DNA of 64,000 nt from Cymbomonas tetramitiformis. Lineage: Eukaryota > Chlorophyta > Pyramimonadophyceae > Pyramimonadales > Pyramimonadaceae. The translations under genes and the position numbers were made by a program. Shown here one piece after another: positions 32,420 through 44,076 of the stretch. The DNA lies in the NCBI GenBank assembly GCA_001247695.2, contig LGRX02035454.1:1-64000 (forward strand), in the 5' to 3' direction. The notes under the pieces were generated by a model. That model searched no databases and had not been told where the DNA came from. It was given only the letters and a program-made list of their open reading frames with translations. Position 1 is the first letter of the stretch. Every line of letters starts with the position of its first letter.

Positions 32420-33620
32420 GCACTGGGGAGCAGTGGGCTGGGCTGCAGTTCTCCGTGACGGACCCGCTGGAGATGCAGCTGCGGGCAGACATGCTGTTGG
32501 CGGTGTCTGGCACCCGTGAGGCTAGCACCATGCGGGGCTACTCTCGGGTGTTCGTACGGTACCAGGCTTTCTGTCAGGACCGTGACCCACCTAGGGTGCC
32601 TGTTCCTGCTGACCCGGTCACGGTGGCTATGTACTTGCAGTACATAGCCAATGCGGCCAGGACCTTCTCTGTGGTGAAGACCGCTTCGGCTATGGTTTTC
32701 ACTGCTCATGATTTGGCTCTGGTCCCGGCAGACCGGAACCCCACCTCTCATCGGCTGGTGGCCGCGGTGCGGGAGGCAGCTCACAGGAGGCTGGGGGACA
32801 GGCGGCTCAACAGGAAGGAGCCGCTGGAGTTTGCATTTGTGCAGAGTGGTGCTCGTTGCTGGTTGATGCTGGGAGGTGTCACTCGGCAGATGTTTGCTAC
32901 ACTGGGTTTGGACATGTGGACAGGCTTCTGGCGGTATGACTGTGCGGAGAAGGTGAGACTGCGGGATATGAAGTTCTGTGAGACCCACATGACCACCTTC
33001 CTCGAGAAGCGGAAGACGGACAAGTACAGGTATGGTCAGCTGGTGGAGGTTGCCCGGGCGGCGGAGGGGCAGCCTTTGTGCCCAGTGGAGGTCAGTCAGA
33101 GGTGGGTTGACACTCAGATTGCACGGGAGTGCAGCCCGACGAGCCCCTGTTTCAGCAGATTGATGGCAGGCGGTTTCAGCGGGACCCGTCGGCTGACTGC
33201 CTGACGGGGAAGAGGCTGGACTATCCTCAGCTGAGGAGGTACCTGTTCAGGATGCTGGGTGAGGCTTCTGGCTTGGACCCCGATGCTCTGAGGCAGCTGT
33301 ATGGGACCCAGTCCCTGCGGTCTGGTGGGGCTACGGCGGTGGCTGCGGCTGACCAGGTTACTGATTTCGAGTTCAATCAGTACGGTGGCTGGAGCTCGTC
33401 GGCGGCTGCGGCCACCTACAAAGCTACCAACCTCAACCGCAGGCTGGCGGTGTCCAGAAGCATGCCCCATGCTCAGCAGAGTAGGCGGCCTTTCTTGTCT
33501 GATTGCTTGTTGTTGTCATGCATTACATGTGCACTGCTTTGTGGTGATCTTTGTGTGCTTGCACCGGCCGGGTTCCATTCACATATGTGTCATATGTGTC
33601 ATGCAAGCTGGGCTATGTAG
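32389..33620 (+). pseudogene. DIRS-1 tyrosine recombinase, one frameshift
   Basis: Starts at ATG 32389 (MGAAFHAGIIG), overlapping the pol end by about 30 bp. The first part (to about 33130) is the SAM-like N-terminal core-binding half (STMRGYSRVFVRYQAFC, PADPVTVAMYLQYIAN). The frame then shifts near GGGAGTGCAGCCC, and the catalytic half continues as YGTQSLRSGGATAV (Arg box), YGGW (His/Trp position) and ATYK (nucleophilic tyrosine). In this family the enzyme integrates circular DNA without target duplication. Confidence 0.85.
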
Positions 33621-33641
33621 CCGCAGCTGATTAGAAAACTG
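33561..33641 (+). repeat. DIRS-1 repeat B1
   Basis: 81 bp beginning GCACCGGCCGGGTTCCATTC and ending TTAGAAAACTG, identical or nearly so to 34374-34454. It overlaps the recombinase C-terminus and abuts repeat A2. Confidence 0.92.
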
Positions 33642-33795
33642 ATGGTTTTCTGATCAGTGTAGGATGACAGGCAGTATGACTGTCATCCGGAGCAGATCTG
33701 AAAACTGAGGTTTTCTGATCAGTCGGAGGCATAAGAGGCCAGCTACGGACTGAGAGGGCCTCTTGCCGTGTTACTGTGGACTTGTGTGGACTTTC
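33637..33795 (+). repeat. DIRS-1 repeat A2
   Basis: Second copy of the 159-bp A repeat; same length and nearly identical to 28989-29147. Confidence 0.93.
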
Positions 33796-34373
33796 CCACC
33801 CGCCCTCCCTTGTGATTCAGGTACGGATGAGGAGAGGCCGCTTTCAGTGCAGGAGCTGCAGGACTTGGAGGACCTGGAGCAGCTGGGCTCTGAGCTGGAG
33901 GCCGTGCAGATCCGGCCCGCAGAGGGGCAGTCGGCTCATTAGAGTGTAGGTAGAGGAGACTAGGACCTGTGCCTGTTCAGTGCCGACCGCTGTGATGAGA
34001 GGTAGCTATAGTGATCCTTCGGTGGGGGGCTGCGAAGCTACCTCATGCTGCTTCTCATCTAGGCACTGTTCAGTAGGCTTTGCTAGGTGACGGCTTTGCT
34101 ATTGCTGTCTTGCCTGACTCTGAGCTGGAGCGGGTAATTATGCTTTTTGAGGGTTTCAGCCCTAGCATAGCATTTTAGGTCCATAGTCTGTACTCTTTAG
34201 GGTAATGATATTATTTGCAGGCCCCAGTCCTTTGGCACGAGGGGCGTGTGCCCGCATGCGGAAGGCTGGGGTCGGCAGTCGGGTCGTGGGACCCTGATTC
34301 CTGTCTGGCGGGAGTCCTTGGTTGTGGCACATCTGGATTTTTCGTATTATTATTTTGTAATTCCACACGCAGT
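33796..34373 (+). other. element tail with a recombinase-like C-terminal fragment
   Basis: Begins CCACCCGCCCTCCC and encodes a short acidic open stretch (RPLSVQELQDLEDLEQLGSE) ending at a stop near 33940, perhaps a leftover end of another DIRS recombinase ORF. The remainder has no gene. Confidence 0.4.
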
Positions 34374-34454
34374 GCACCGGCCGGGTTCCATTCACATATG
34401 TGTCATATGTGTCATGCAAGCTGGGCTATGTAGCCGCAGCTGATTAGAAAACTG
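34374..34454 (+). repeat. DIRS-1 repeat B2
   Basis: Second copy of the 81-bp B repeat; its last bases (AACTG) are also the first bases of element 2. Confidence 0.92.
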
Positions 34455-34634
34455 GATGTTATGTGTCACAGTGCAGCGAGCGGAGCGAGAGGTGCTGTGT
34501 CACACAACTCTGGTTATGTGACAGACCGGACCGAAGGGCCCCGGTCAATGCAGACTGCTGTACCAGCAGTATAAGGTAGGGAACTCCGTAGAGTTCTGCT
34601 CCGACACTTGATCTGTTTTCGGGAAGGGTATCAT
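34450..34634 (+). repeat. DIRS-2 repeat T, left
   Basis: 185 bp starting AACTGGATGTTATGTGTCAC, repeated at 54310-54494. Contains a GTTATGTGTCACAG/CTGTGTCACA(TA)AC inverted repeat. Confidence 0.93.
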
Positions 34635-35452
34635 TTTTGTTACAGAGTTACAGTGGAATTTTAAGTGTATATATATCCTTGAATTCTCAGTATGGATGAT
34701 TTTTCAGACGCGCAGTTGGAACAGAAGATCGCCAGAGTTAAGGCGTCACCTGAGTTCGCGGCGTATTCGGCTAAACTTGATGAAATTGCTCCGTCTTACT
34801 CCGAAGCCGAAAGGAATCTTCAATCTCACTTGGCAGCTTTGGTCCAAGAACAGCGTAACAGGTTGGCTAGCGGCACAGCGAGCGCAATCCTGCAGACAGT
34901 AGGGGCGAAAGCGCCAGAGAAGAGAAAGCTTCAGCGCCCTACTGCCTGGACCTCAGGTGGTTTCGTTCACACCAAGCAAGGAGGATCGAAGTCCGAAGAT
35001 CTTTCTTGCAAGCGGCAGTTCGACAAACTGGACAAGGCCGATGATGTTTTCTTCGAGGTCAAGCAGCACCTGGAGGGGCTCGAGGCCCCTGAGTCGATCA
35101 CCGAAGAGCGAATCGCGAAAGTCAAAAAAGCGCAAGCAGCAATTGAGGAAGGTATGCTCTGGGCCGAAGAACAGGCCCAAATTATCGACATAGGGTTTAA
35201 GTTCGGATGGCCCACGGCCCAAGAGTTCGAGGGAGAGCCAATCGTGGCTACTGAGGAGCAAGAGAAAAAGTTGAAGAAAGCCAAGAAGGCTATAGCTGAG
35301 CGCACAGCGAAGCTAGAGAAAGAGAGGAATGCGAAACGCACTCGCGGGAATGACAACCGGCCTTTCACAGGCGGACGCAATCGCTGTACGGGGTAGAGCC
35401 TGTTTTATTTGCGGATCTCCTGAGCATATGTCCCCCCAATGCCCACAAAATG

Positions 35453-35460
35453 GTGGAAAG
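35453..35460 (+). repeat. 8-bp target duplication GTGGAAAG, left
   Basis: Matches 37632-37639. The length is typical of hAT transposition. Confidence 0.9.
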
Positions 35461-35941
35461 CAGGGCTCGGTATCGGTTGATTTTTGAAAAATCGATAGCA
35501 ACTGATAGTCCGAATTTTTGGAATCGATCGATAGGGATCAAGGCTCGGTATCGATTACGCCGATAGTTAGATCTATCGGTGTATCGACCGAAAATCGGTC
35601 ACTATCATCATCGATCGATCAGCTCACGCGCATAATCGGTATCGATCGATTACGCTACATAGAAAAATCTAGCAATTAGTATTCATCGATATTTCGGGTC
35701 GTATCATCCCTATCGATCGGTTAGATGAATTCAAAATATCGGTATCGTTCGATGAATTATGACCAGGTATCGGTTTCCCATCGATAATTTCGGTGGGACC
35801 CCCCTGCAGCACAACGCGCACGGCTCACAGTCAATTCCAACGGATTTGATCTGTTGAACGGAAATGAGGAAGACGAGTTTGCCGAGGTAGTGGTGCCTTG
35901 CGCCGATGGTGATGAGCTAGCCCGCTATTTGGCCATGCCTG

Positions 35942-36169
35942 ATGCGCCGCGTTCCTCTGTCCTATTGGAGTCTGTGGTGGATCGGGCGTAAGGCGACACT
36001 GCCGCACTTGTTCAAAATGAGTAGGCAGTTCCGTGCACCACCGGGTAGCTCTGCAGGTGTGGAGTGTTTGTTTAGTGGTGTAGGGCGCATGCATGGTGCC
36101 TTGCAGAAAAGCACCAATGAATGCACGCTTGAGCATATCATGATGGCGAGTGTAAACACCCACGAGTAG
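35942..36169 (+). pseudogene. hAT transposase C-terminal (dimerisation) fragment, arm 1
   Basis: KMSRQFRAPPGSSAGVECLF followed by SGVGR and LEHIMMASVN resembles the hAT dimerisation domain. Upstream codons in other frames (EDEFAEVVVPCADGDELARY) belong to the same decayed gene. No catalytic DDE region is present. Confidence 0.75.
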
Positions 36170-37003
36170 ATGATATTAGCCTTGCAGTAGAGCACCAGTA
36201 TGCACACTTGAGCAATGAGTATATCATGATGGCCAATGTAAACACCCAGTAGATAGTATTAATATTTGATATGATGGCCAATTAGTAGGCAGTAGTGAAT
36301 GCATGCATTGAGCATCTGCATACCCTATTATCGGTTAGACTTGATTATCATGGATTATCGGTACAATATGTGTAATTATCGGTATCGGTCGAAGTATGAA
36401 TGGTACACTATTTGTATCTATTCGATAGTTAGAAATGTTTATTCTCAAGTATTAGGATCAATCGATGCAACCTCTGAAACTATCACGATCGATCGATGCA
36501 TGGCTGACCTCTATCATAGTCATACGATATAAAATTGCATGGTATCCCTATCGATCGATTCCAAAAATTCGGACTATCAGTTGCTATCGATTTTTCAAAA
36601 ATCAACCGATACCGAGCCCTGATAGGGATACCATGCAATTTTATATCGTATGATTATGATAGAGGTCAGTCATGCTTCGATCGATCGTGATAGTTTCAGA
36701 GGTTGCATCGATTGATCCTAATACTTGAGAATAAACATTTCTAACTATCGAATAGATACAAATAGTGTACCATTCATACTTCGACCGATACCGATAATTA
36801 CACATATTGTACCGATAATCCATGATAATCAAGTCTAACCGATAATAGGGTATGCAGATGCTCAATGCATGCATTCACTACTGCCTATTAATTGGCCATC
36901 ATATCAAATATTAATACTATCTACTGGATGTTTACACTGGCCATCATGATATGCTCATTGCTCAAGTGTGCATACTGGTGCTCTACTGCAAGGCTAATAT
37001 CAT

Positions 37004-37231
37004 CTACTCGTGGGTGTTTACACTCGCCATCATGATATGCTCAAGCGTGCATTCATTGGTGCTTTTCTGCAAGGCACCATGCATGCGCCCTACACCACTA
37101 AACAAACACTCCACACCTGCAGAGCTACCTGGTGGTGCATGGAACTGCCTACTCATTTTGAACAAGTGTAGCAGTGTCGCCTTACGCCCGATCCACCACA
37201 GACTCCAATAGGACAGAGGAACGCGGCGCAT
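37004..37231 (-). pseudogene. hAT transposase C-terminal fragment, arm 2
   Basis: Inverted copy of the arm 1 fragment with a few substitutions (for example FHAPP for FRAPP). Confidence 0.75.
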
Positions 37232-37631
37232 CAGGCATGGCCAAATAGCGGGCTAGCTCATCAACATCGGCGCAAGGCACCACTACCTCGGCAAACTCGT
37301 CTTCCTCATTTCCGTTCAACAGATCAAATCCGTTGGAATTGATTGTGAGCCGTGCCCGTTGTGCTGCAGGGGGGTCCCACCGAAATTATCGATGGGAAAT
37401 CGATACCTGGTCATAATTCATCGAACGATACCGATATTTTGAATTCATCTAACCGATCGATAGGGATGATACGACCCGAAATATCGATTACTAATTGCTA
37501 GATTTTTCTATGTAGCGTAATCGATCGATACCGATTATGCGCGTGAGCTGATCGATCGATGATGATAGTGACCGATTTTCGGTCGATACACCGATAGATC
37601 TAACTATCGGCGTAATCGATACCGAGCCTTG

Positions 37632-37639
37632 GTGGAAAG
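37632..37639 (+). repeat. 8-bp target duplication GTGGAAAG, right
   Basis: Partner of 35453-35460. Confidence 0.9.
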
Positions 37640-37732
37640 GGGAAAGGAGGTAAAGGACGTTGAATGTTTAAACCGCTTCCTGCGGTATGGCGTCACTGGG
37701 TCTCCAGTGGTCGCGAAACTCCGGCTTATAGC

Positions 37733-37737
37733 CCGAG
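37733..37737 (+). repeat. 5-bp target duplication CCGAG, left
   Basis: Directly before TG of the left LTR; matches 50490-50494 directly after CA of the right LTR. Confidence 0.9.
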
Positions 37738-38398
37738 TGTTAGGGCTGATATGCGAGCCCACAAATATTATACAATATACAAATAAACACTGCAAAGTTG
37801 GACAGCAATGCGAGTGTACGTATGAGCGGGTTGTGAGTGCAGTCTCTGTATGAAGATCTGCTGAAGCCCAACGCTTCCTCACTTTATACCATATGTCTCC
37901 TATCATCATAGATAGTACCGCCATTGGGTTGTGAACCCGAGACATAGGTTGAACGACCAGCATTGTGGTAACGACTAGTTCGTTCATGCTGCGCATGCGT
38001 GTTCCGCACATGCTAAAAGCGCAGATGGTTCTTGAAGTACAAACAAGATGATTGTATCTTTGCTTTGCCATCTTCGAGTTCGACGTACGAACTCTCGATG
38101 ACAAGGTCATTCAAGTCTTTCCTTGAATAATGACAGATGATGTGACATTATCATCTGGCGACATGTACAGTCATCGTCGACCGTACTGACGACTGTCATA
38201 ATAATATATGACGCGACTCGACATGTACAGTCATGGTCGACCATACTGTCGACTGTCATAATAATATATGACGCGACCGACTGTCATAATAATATATGAC
38301 ACGACCGACATGACATGACATGGCATGGTATGACATGTCTGATAGGTATGACACGTATGACATGTATGACACATATGTCATCGGTCATGACCCTGACA
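37738..38398. repeat. left LTR
   Basis: 661 bp. Ends in an array with GACATGTACAGTC...GTCGACC and GACTGTCATAATAATATATG units and then TATGACA-type microsatellite. Confidence 0.93.
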
Positions 38399-41300
38399 GA
38401 TCTCCCCTCTTAAAAGTGTTGTGACCTCACAACGGGCATACCTTTGTATATGTCTATGATGTCTTTGTTGTTGTCGCTTCTTGCTGGTACCAGTCTTCTT
38501 ACACCGATTTGAGGCGTCCCTCATGGTGTTTTTAGGTTATTGGGGGGAACTGAGTCCACTTTAGTCCCTCACCTTACAGTTCTTAGGATGTAGCCCACCT
38601 TTGAAGTTCGTATCGTATTTCAGAGTGACGTTTCAAGGTTCAATGAATTGCGTTTCGTGATGCAGATTGACGCTGGATTACTGATTGATCCACACGTATC
38701 GTGCGTCAGAGTGACGATTCAAAGCATCCGAAGTCTACGTTACGGATATATATTGCGCTTGCCGTCGACGCCTTTGCGAACGATGATCGACGTTTTAACG
38801 AACGATACTCGGCCTTATATATACAACTGATCGACGAAAACCCTTGGGTACATGTTTCCACAGTTATATATAGTGCACCCAACCCTTCCTCCCCTCCTGA
38901 AGCTACTATGGAGGTTCACAGGCGGCAACGGGGAGCCCGTGTTTGTTTCCGGAGTTATTTCACCGGGGGCTTGTTTTAATGCAAACGGAGAAGGCCCTGC
39001 TTACGAGATATCGGAGGGTCTTTATAAGTCCACTTTAAATCCTCACCCGTCTGCCAAACTCCTTTTTTTCGGTCCGGTACGCGCGCTTTGACGAACATCT
39101 ATCGCGATGAGTGAGAATGGATTCGCCACGTACTAATGTGAAATTTCTTTAGTTATGTTTGTCAAGCACAACTTAGGATCACAACTCCGTCTACCTCAGT
39201 CGATATCTCCGGTAGCTCGGATGACTGGCCACAGAATCCGATGACGAACCACGGTCTTGGCAAAGGTAGCATTAGCAGTTTTTCACAGATATTGGTACCC
39301 GCATATGCGTATCTGTGTAAGGGTATGATTTATACAAGGCTCACTACACCTTAGCAAGGAAGGATCAATTCCTGCTCCTGTCATATCAATTTGATGCAGG
39401 GTAAAAAATGTTAGGGATATAACCCTGCAGTTCTCGGGTTGCAGCCCATTGCACCGAAGGTGCATCGCAGTCTTTGGGATGCAGCCCTGCAGTTCTTGGG
39501 ATGCAGCCCTGATATATATGTGACCGATGGACGAAAACCTCTTGGTTTCCACGGCCTGATTATTATTTGGTCGGCAATTATTGGCAAAAGTCATCGGCTA
39601 TCAGCTTTTGACTCAGAAGCCACAATGTTATAGAAGCTGCGACCTATTGTGATAATATGCGGCAGTTATGCCTTCAGCATACGTAGACAATATGATTATG
39701 TGGAACTTATAATCCCACTTAAGTTGCATCATGATAAATTTATCCAGGTGTTAACAAGTGTTCAGGATTTGATAAGGGGTTGACGCCCCACAAGCCAAAG
39801 GTCACTGTCTCATAAGGCTCGCCTCAAGTGTGCGGCTTTGAGGATTAGCGTCCTGGCGAGGCACAGTCATGATGCTTCCTAGTCCATAATGGAGCTTGAA
39901 ATGAGAATGCTCAAGATATCCGAAGACAGGAAGGCTTTTGGTTGGCCAGAGTTACTGTCAAGATGCTTAACCTTGATGGAATGGCATTCGGATACAAACT
40001 GTGCAACCATGCATGCGACTTATGCATTGGTGTATGACTTTGATGAATTGTCTCTTGTCATGAATCTGGAAGGAATGACGGGCAAATAGCTAGAGTGGCA
40101 GATTTACTCACTCGGCTTTGCTGTTTATGGAATTCGATGCCTGATGGCACAACTGGCAATCTTTTGCTCAGATGCTTTCCTTAAGACATTGGCAACAACT
40201 TGTGTGCCAGCTTCTCTAGATTTTGGGAGAAACCATGGATCAACAATTCATCAATCAAAACACATGTATCAAGGTTGATTCATCGAATCCTTCAACTCTT
40301 GAATTTCGACAATCAGCATCTCAGGTTGTTGACGTCAAAGTGATGGTCGTAAGCTTACAATATAGCTTATTCACATTTGAAAAACCATCGTTCTCCTATG
40401 TCAGTGCCTTTCATATAATATGATAGAGCCGGAGAAATATGCATCTATGATTTCTTCACAATGAACTTTATGTGTCAATAAGTCAAATAAGACTTCATTT
40501 GATGTTTCAATCGGCATGATGTACCGTGTCATCAACTTTATGGCTGCTATACACAGATGCTGGAACTTTTGATAAGATTTTAATCTTCCAAGCAAAATCA
40601 CAATGATGTAAATCAATTTGTGACAGCTGTATGAAAATGAATGAATCTATACTCTTCCTCCCCCTCTAAAAAAAGAGATATATCAAACCAATCAGATGGT
40701 GATGGAGGATGTTATTCAATCATTATGTTATGTGAAAAATGGTTTGATAGAGAATCAGACTGAGATTACTCATCGAATGCTTTAGAGGTAACAATGTCAA
40801 TCTGAACATTGATTCTCTCTACATCATATTGGCAATATGCCTGACGTTTTTGAATGTGGCAAATGCCAGATGATGTCAAATGCAGTCGTTGGGTTGCAGC
40901 CCACATACATTTGTCAATTCAGGGTCACTATAGTGTGCCCAACTTAAACAATGGTTCTGGAAAATGATTGTCATGATGAACAAAGAAATCAGTGATGGTA
41001 CCGAAGTTAACTTTGGTATCGAAGCTAATGGAGAGTCAATCAAGAAGTGTCCGTAATGACAACAACTTACTACGAGTTGTATTTTCGTAGTTGATGGATG
41101 GCTGACATGTCATTCATTATGAATAGAACATGGCATTGCCTAGTGATATGTGTATATTATTTAGCACATGATCACTTATCTCAATGGTGCCCATTTTATT
41201 TTTGGGCAAACACTATTCAGAGACTTGTTATGATAAAGAAGTATGAATGATGAATGTGTCATTTCAATCCGACAGAGTTGTGACTTGTTTTATGACTATA

Positions 41301-44076
41301 AAATTTCTGTCACTTTCCAGAATGAGGATGAGCTGCGCTTGGAAACCAGCTGCAGATTGCGGTGGTCTGGCTTTTCCCAAGACTTCGTGGCCTAATGGTC
41401 GAGACAACAAATTTCTAAACATTCCAGAATGAACTTTCAGAGAGTCATGATTCCTCAATGAAGCATGCGTGTCTTATGTGCCAGAATGATATGAACCACA
41501 AGTATGATGTCAATCTATATGTGGATGGTTTATACCATTATATGCTATTCCACAAATAAGATAGTGATGTCAGAATGAAAACTTTGGACAGTTGCAACTC
41601 AGTACATACCTGAGTGCATTCAAATCCACTTGCATGCTCAGAATCTGAATCTAATGTGCTTGTATATGTACAGGATAGAATATATTTTCTATGTGATTCT
41701 GGATTCAGGAACTAGAGTCAATGAAAAACTCTTTTCCTATTTCAGACGATGAAACCTTTATTTCCTTAGGTGCAATACCTTATTGTAGGAAATAGTCATT
41801 TTCAATACAGGTTTCAATCGATTTCCTCAATTCTTCACTTTTATGATGATCAGATTGGTCAACTTTACAGCATAACCACTTCCCCTTTCTGAAGGAGATG
41901 ATTCCCATCATAGGGCGGTATATTAGCTGTTTTCATATGACCCATGAAAAACATGAATACCTCTTAGAGAATTTCGGGATAAACGATCCTGAATTGGCTG
42001 TGCTTGATTGCTCTATGCCCAAGAGTGACCGAAGAGATTGCTTGCCATTTTTCAGCCATATAGCGTGGAGGCTGCTTAACAACGGTTGGGTCATAAGCTA
42101 GATAGCTTTGTCAGCTATGTCGGAGGCTGAATAGCCATAATTGCATAGACTTTGTCTTTTATGATGAATAGACCTCTGAGAAATGGTGTCTGAAAAGTCA
42201 ATTGACAACAACTCAATCTTTTGGTATGATGAAGAGCTGATGATTCTTGTTGCACTACAATTGTTTAATGTGCACTAATGAAATGCCTTGTGATATATAA
42301 TCTCACAGAATAGGCATTGCTCAATGGCGAAATGATCAGATATGTAATGATCAATGAAGACAAGATGGTTGGTATGGCTCATTCAGTAGGCATAATTACC
42401 TCAAAGAGATGCCAATACACGGATACATATCAAGACATAAGGACAATAGGCTTATTGTATAGCCTTCAAGAGCAGCTAGCACGTATGCTGCATTGGTCAG
42501 CTCAATGGCTTTGACCTATCTAGGTGTTGTACTCAGGCCGTAGCCTGCATATTGCATTGAGTAATCTTGACACCTTTAATGATCCAATCAGATGAAATAT
42601 CAAGAATGGTTGCCCTTTTTCAATGATCCTCGGTGGCAGAGGCTATAGTGCTTGCACCGTGTCAATATACAATTCTAGTCTGAATACATGCTAGACTGGA
42701 TGTATACAATGTTTAGGTTTTCAAAATCAAGCTCATATGTATGTCATGGCTGATGTATGTGTCAACTTTATGGAGTTCTGCATGGTTTGACTGTACATAG
42801 TCAGGCTTACCAAAACAAAAACAATGATGCAACTTATATTTGTTTTATTATTTGTCTTATTTATTTATTTGGTTTTTAGTTGTATTTCTAGCTTATCATC
42901 TTCCCCCCTCAAGGAAGTGTATTGCTAGGCGGTTGTCAAGCGCCGTTCAAATACAACAGAGGTCCGACCTCTATGTGATGACGTGGAAGCTTACTATGAA
43001 GCTGGATAGCAGTTCCCGCGGGATGCAGCCCAAAATTCACGTCATCGGCGTGGGTCATATAGTGCCCATGCATGTGCTGTATAAAATACAACACTACCCT
43101 CCAGCGAAGTGGTTTGCTACTACCATCATCGTATGCTGTGGGATATCAAATATGTGATCAGAGAGCATGGATATATATATATATGTACCATGTTTGTCAA
43201 TATCGGAGAGACTATGTCTTCTTTAAAATCCTCATGACTATATGTATAATGGTGCTATACTGATGTCAACATCTTCTCTCTGAGTGATTTATTAATTTCA
43301 GATGTAATGTCGTGGCATAAAATATGTCCACGTCATTGGCACGAGTCATGTTGTGTCCATGCATACATGATCTTAGCGCAGGTCACAATACAGTGCCCGA
43401 GCATACGCGATTTTAGCGTAGGTCACATTGTGCCTCCATTTATTACATCTGAGAATATATGTTACTCATCTTTGTGAGTATAGACAGCATTGTGCTGATT
43501 GCAAATGCTTTCTCTAGTGACTTATGTATCACAGATTATACCTAATGTGGTGATCAGTCCAGTGCAATATTTTGTCACCGGAATGTACAGGGATTGTGAA
43601 TGATTGCAATCCAGCCGGAGGAATAATCTCAACAGCTTATTCTGTACTAATGAATTCATCGGAGTTATACTTATTTCGACGATTCAAAAACCCATGTCAT
43701 TGTAGTGATGACAACTCATGTGAATATATAGGGTTTTTATCAGAATGCTTTTATGTGATGTCAGCATATTATGAACAATTCACTTGCATCTCAGGACAAA
43801 GGAGTTACGCTTGGAAGGTCTTGCATGGTGGTCACCAACAGTTATCAGCTGTTATTCGGGTGCCAAATTCTGCCTTCAGCACTGGGACTATATCAACCAG
43901 TCTTACAGCGATACACTTGTCCTTCCCACTCTTATGTACGGCTATAGTGCCAAAATGTATCAGGTGGGACATATATGAGATAGTTATCGGTTTTCGGAGG
44001 GGTGATACCACTGGTATCGTTGCGCGTCAGCGCGACGATGCCAGTGGTGTCACCCCGTAGAAAACCGATAACTAGC
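38399..44076. other. LTR-element interior, no gene seen
   Basis: AT-rich DNA with short ORFs only. Short TGCAGCCC(T/A) repeats occur near 39430-39510 and ACACAATA/CGCATATGCG-type motifs recur. The hairpin at 43982-44073 lies at its right end. Confidence 0.6.
43982..44073. repeat. long hairpin with TTATCGGTTTTC ends
   Basis: AGTTATCGGTTTTC pairs with GAAAACCGATAACT, and GGGGTGATACCACTGGTATC pairs with the GATGCCAGTGGTGTCACCCC side, leaving a loop of a few bases. Almost the whole 92 bp can fold into one stem. Confidence 0.9.

Larger units (their letters stand above)
28989..34454 (+). mobile_element. DIRS/PAT-like retrotransposon 1
   Basis: Order: A1 repeat (28989-29147), gag, RT-RNase H-methylase-like, tyrosine recombinase, B1 repeat (33561-33641), A2 repeat (33637-33795), ~580 bp, B2 repeat (34374-34454). 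The A1...B1-A2...B2 layout is the split-direct-repeat arrangement known for PAT/Ngaro-type elements. No aspartic protease or DDE integrase is visible. Frameshifts in pol and in the recombinase suggest it is no longer autonomous. Confidence 0.8.
35461..37631. mobile_element. hAT-derived foldback element
   Basis: The outer ends are CAGGGCTCGGTATCG and, inverted, CAAGGCTCGGTATCG, with an 8-bp duplication outside. Inside is a giant palindrome: arm 35539-36543 is the near-perfect reverse complement of 36622-37631. A 78-bp end block (35461-35538) recurs inverted in the centre (36544-36621). Both arms carry the same decayed hAT transposase tail, pointing to head-to-head duplication of one truncated copy. 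AT-rich with many ATCGAT tetra-/hexamers. Confidence 0.88.
34692..37663 (+). pseudogene. gag: DIRS-2 gag, frameshifted and split by a hAT insertion
   Basis: ATG at 34692 (MDDFSDAQLEQKIAR) opens a 234-codon lysine/glutamate-rich helical protein. At a four-G run near 35392 the frame shifts; one base fewer continues into a CCHC knuckle (CFICGSPEHMSPQC, about 35409-35450). The frame then meets the hAT insertion at 35461 and resumes after the target duplication as GKGKGGKGR with a stop at 37661-37663, so the pre-insertion gene is recognisable. It is the counterpart of element 1 gag, but strongly diverged. Confidence 0.8.
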
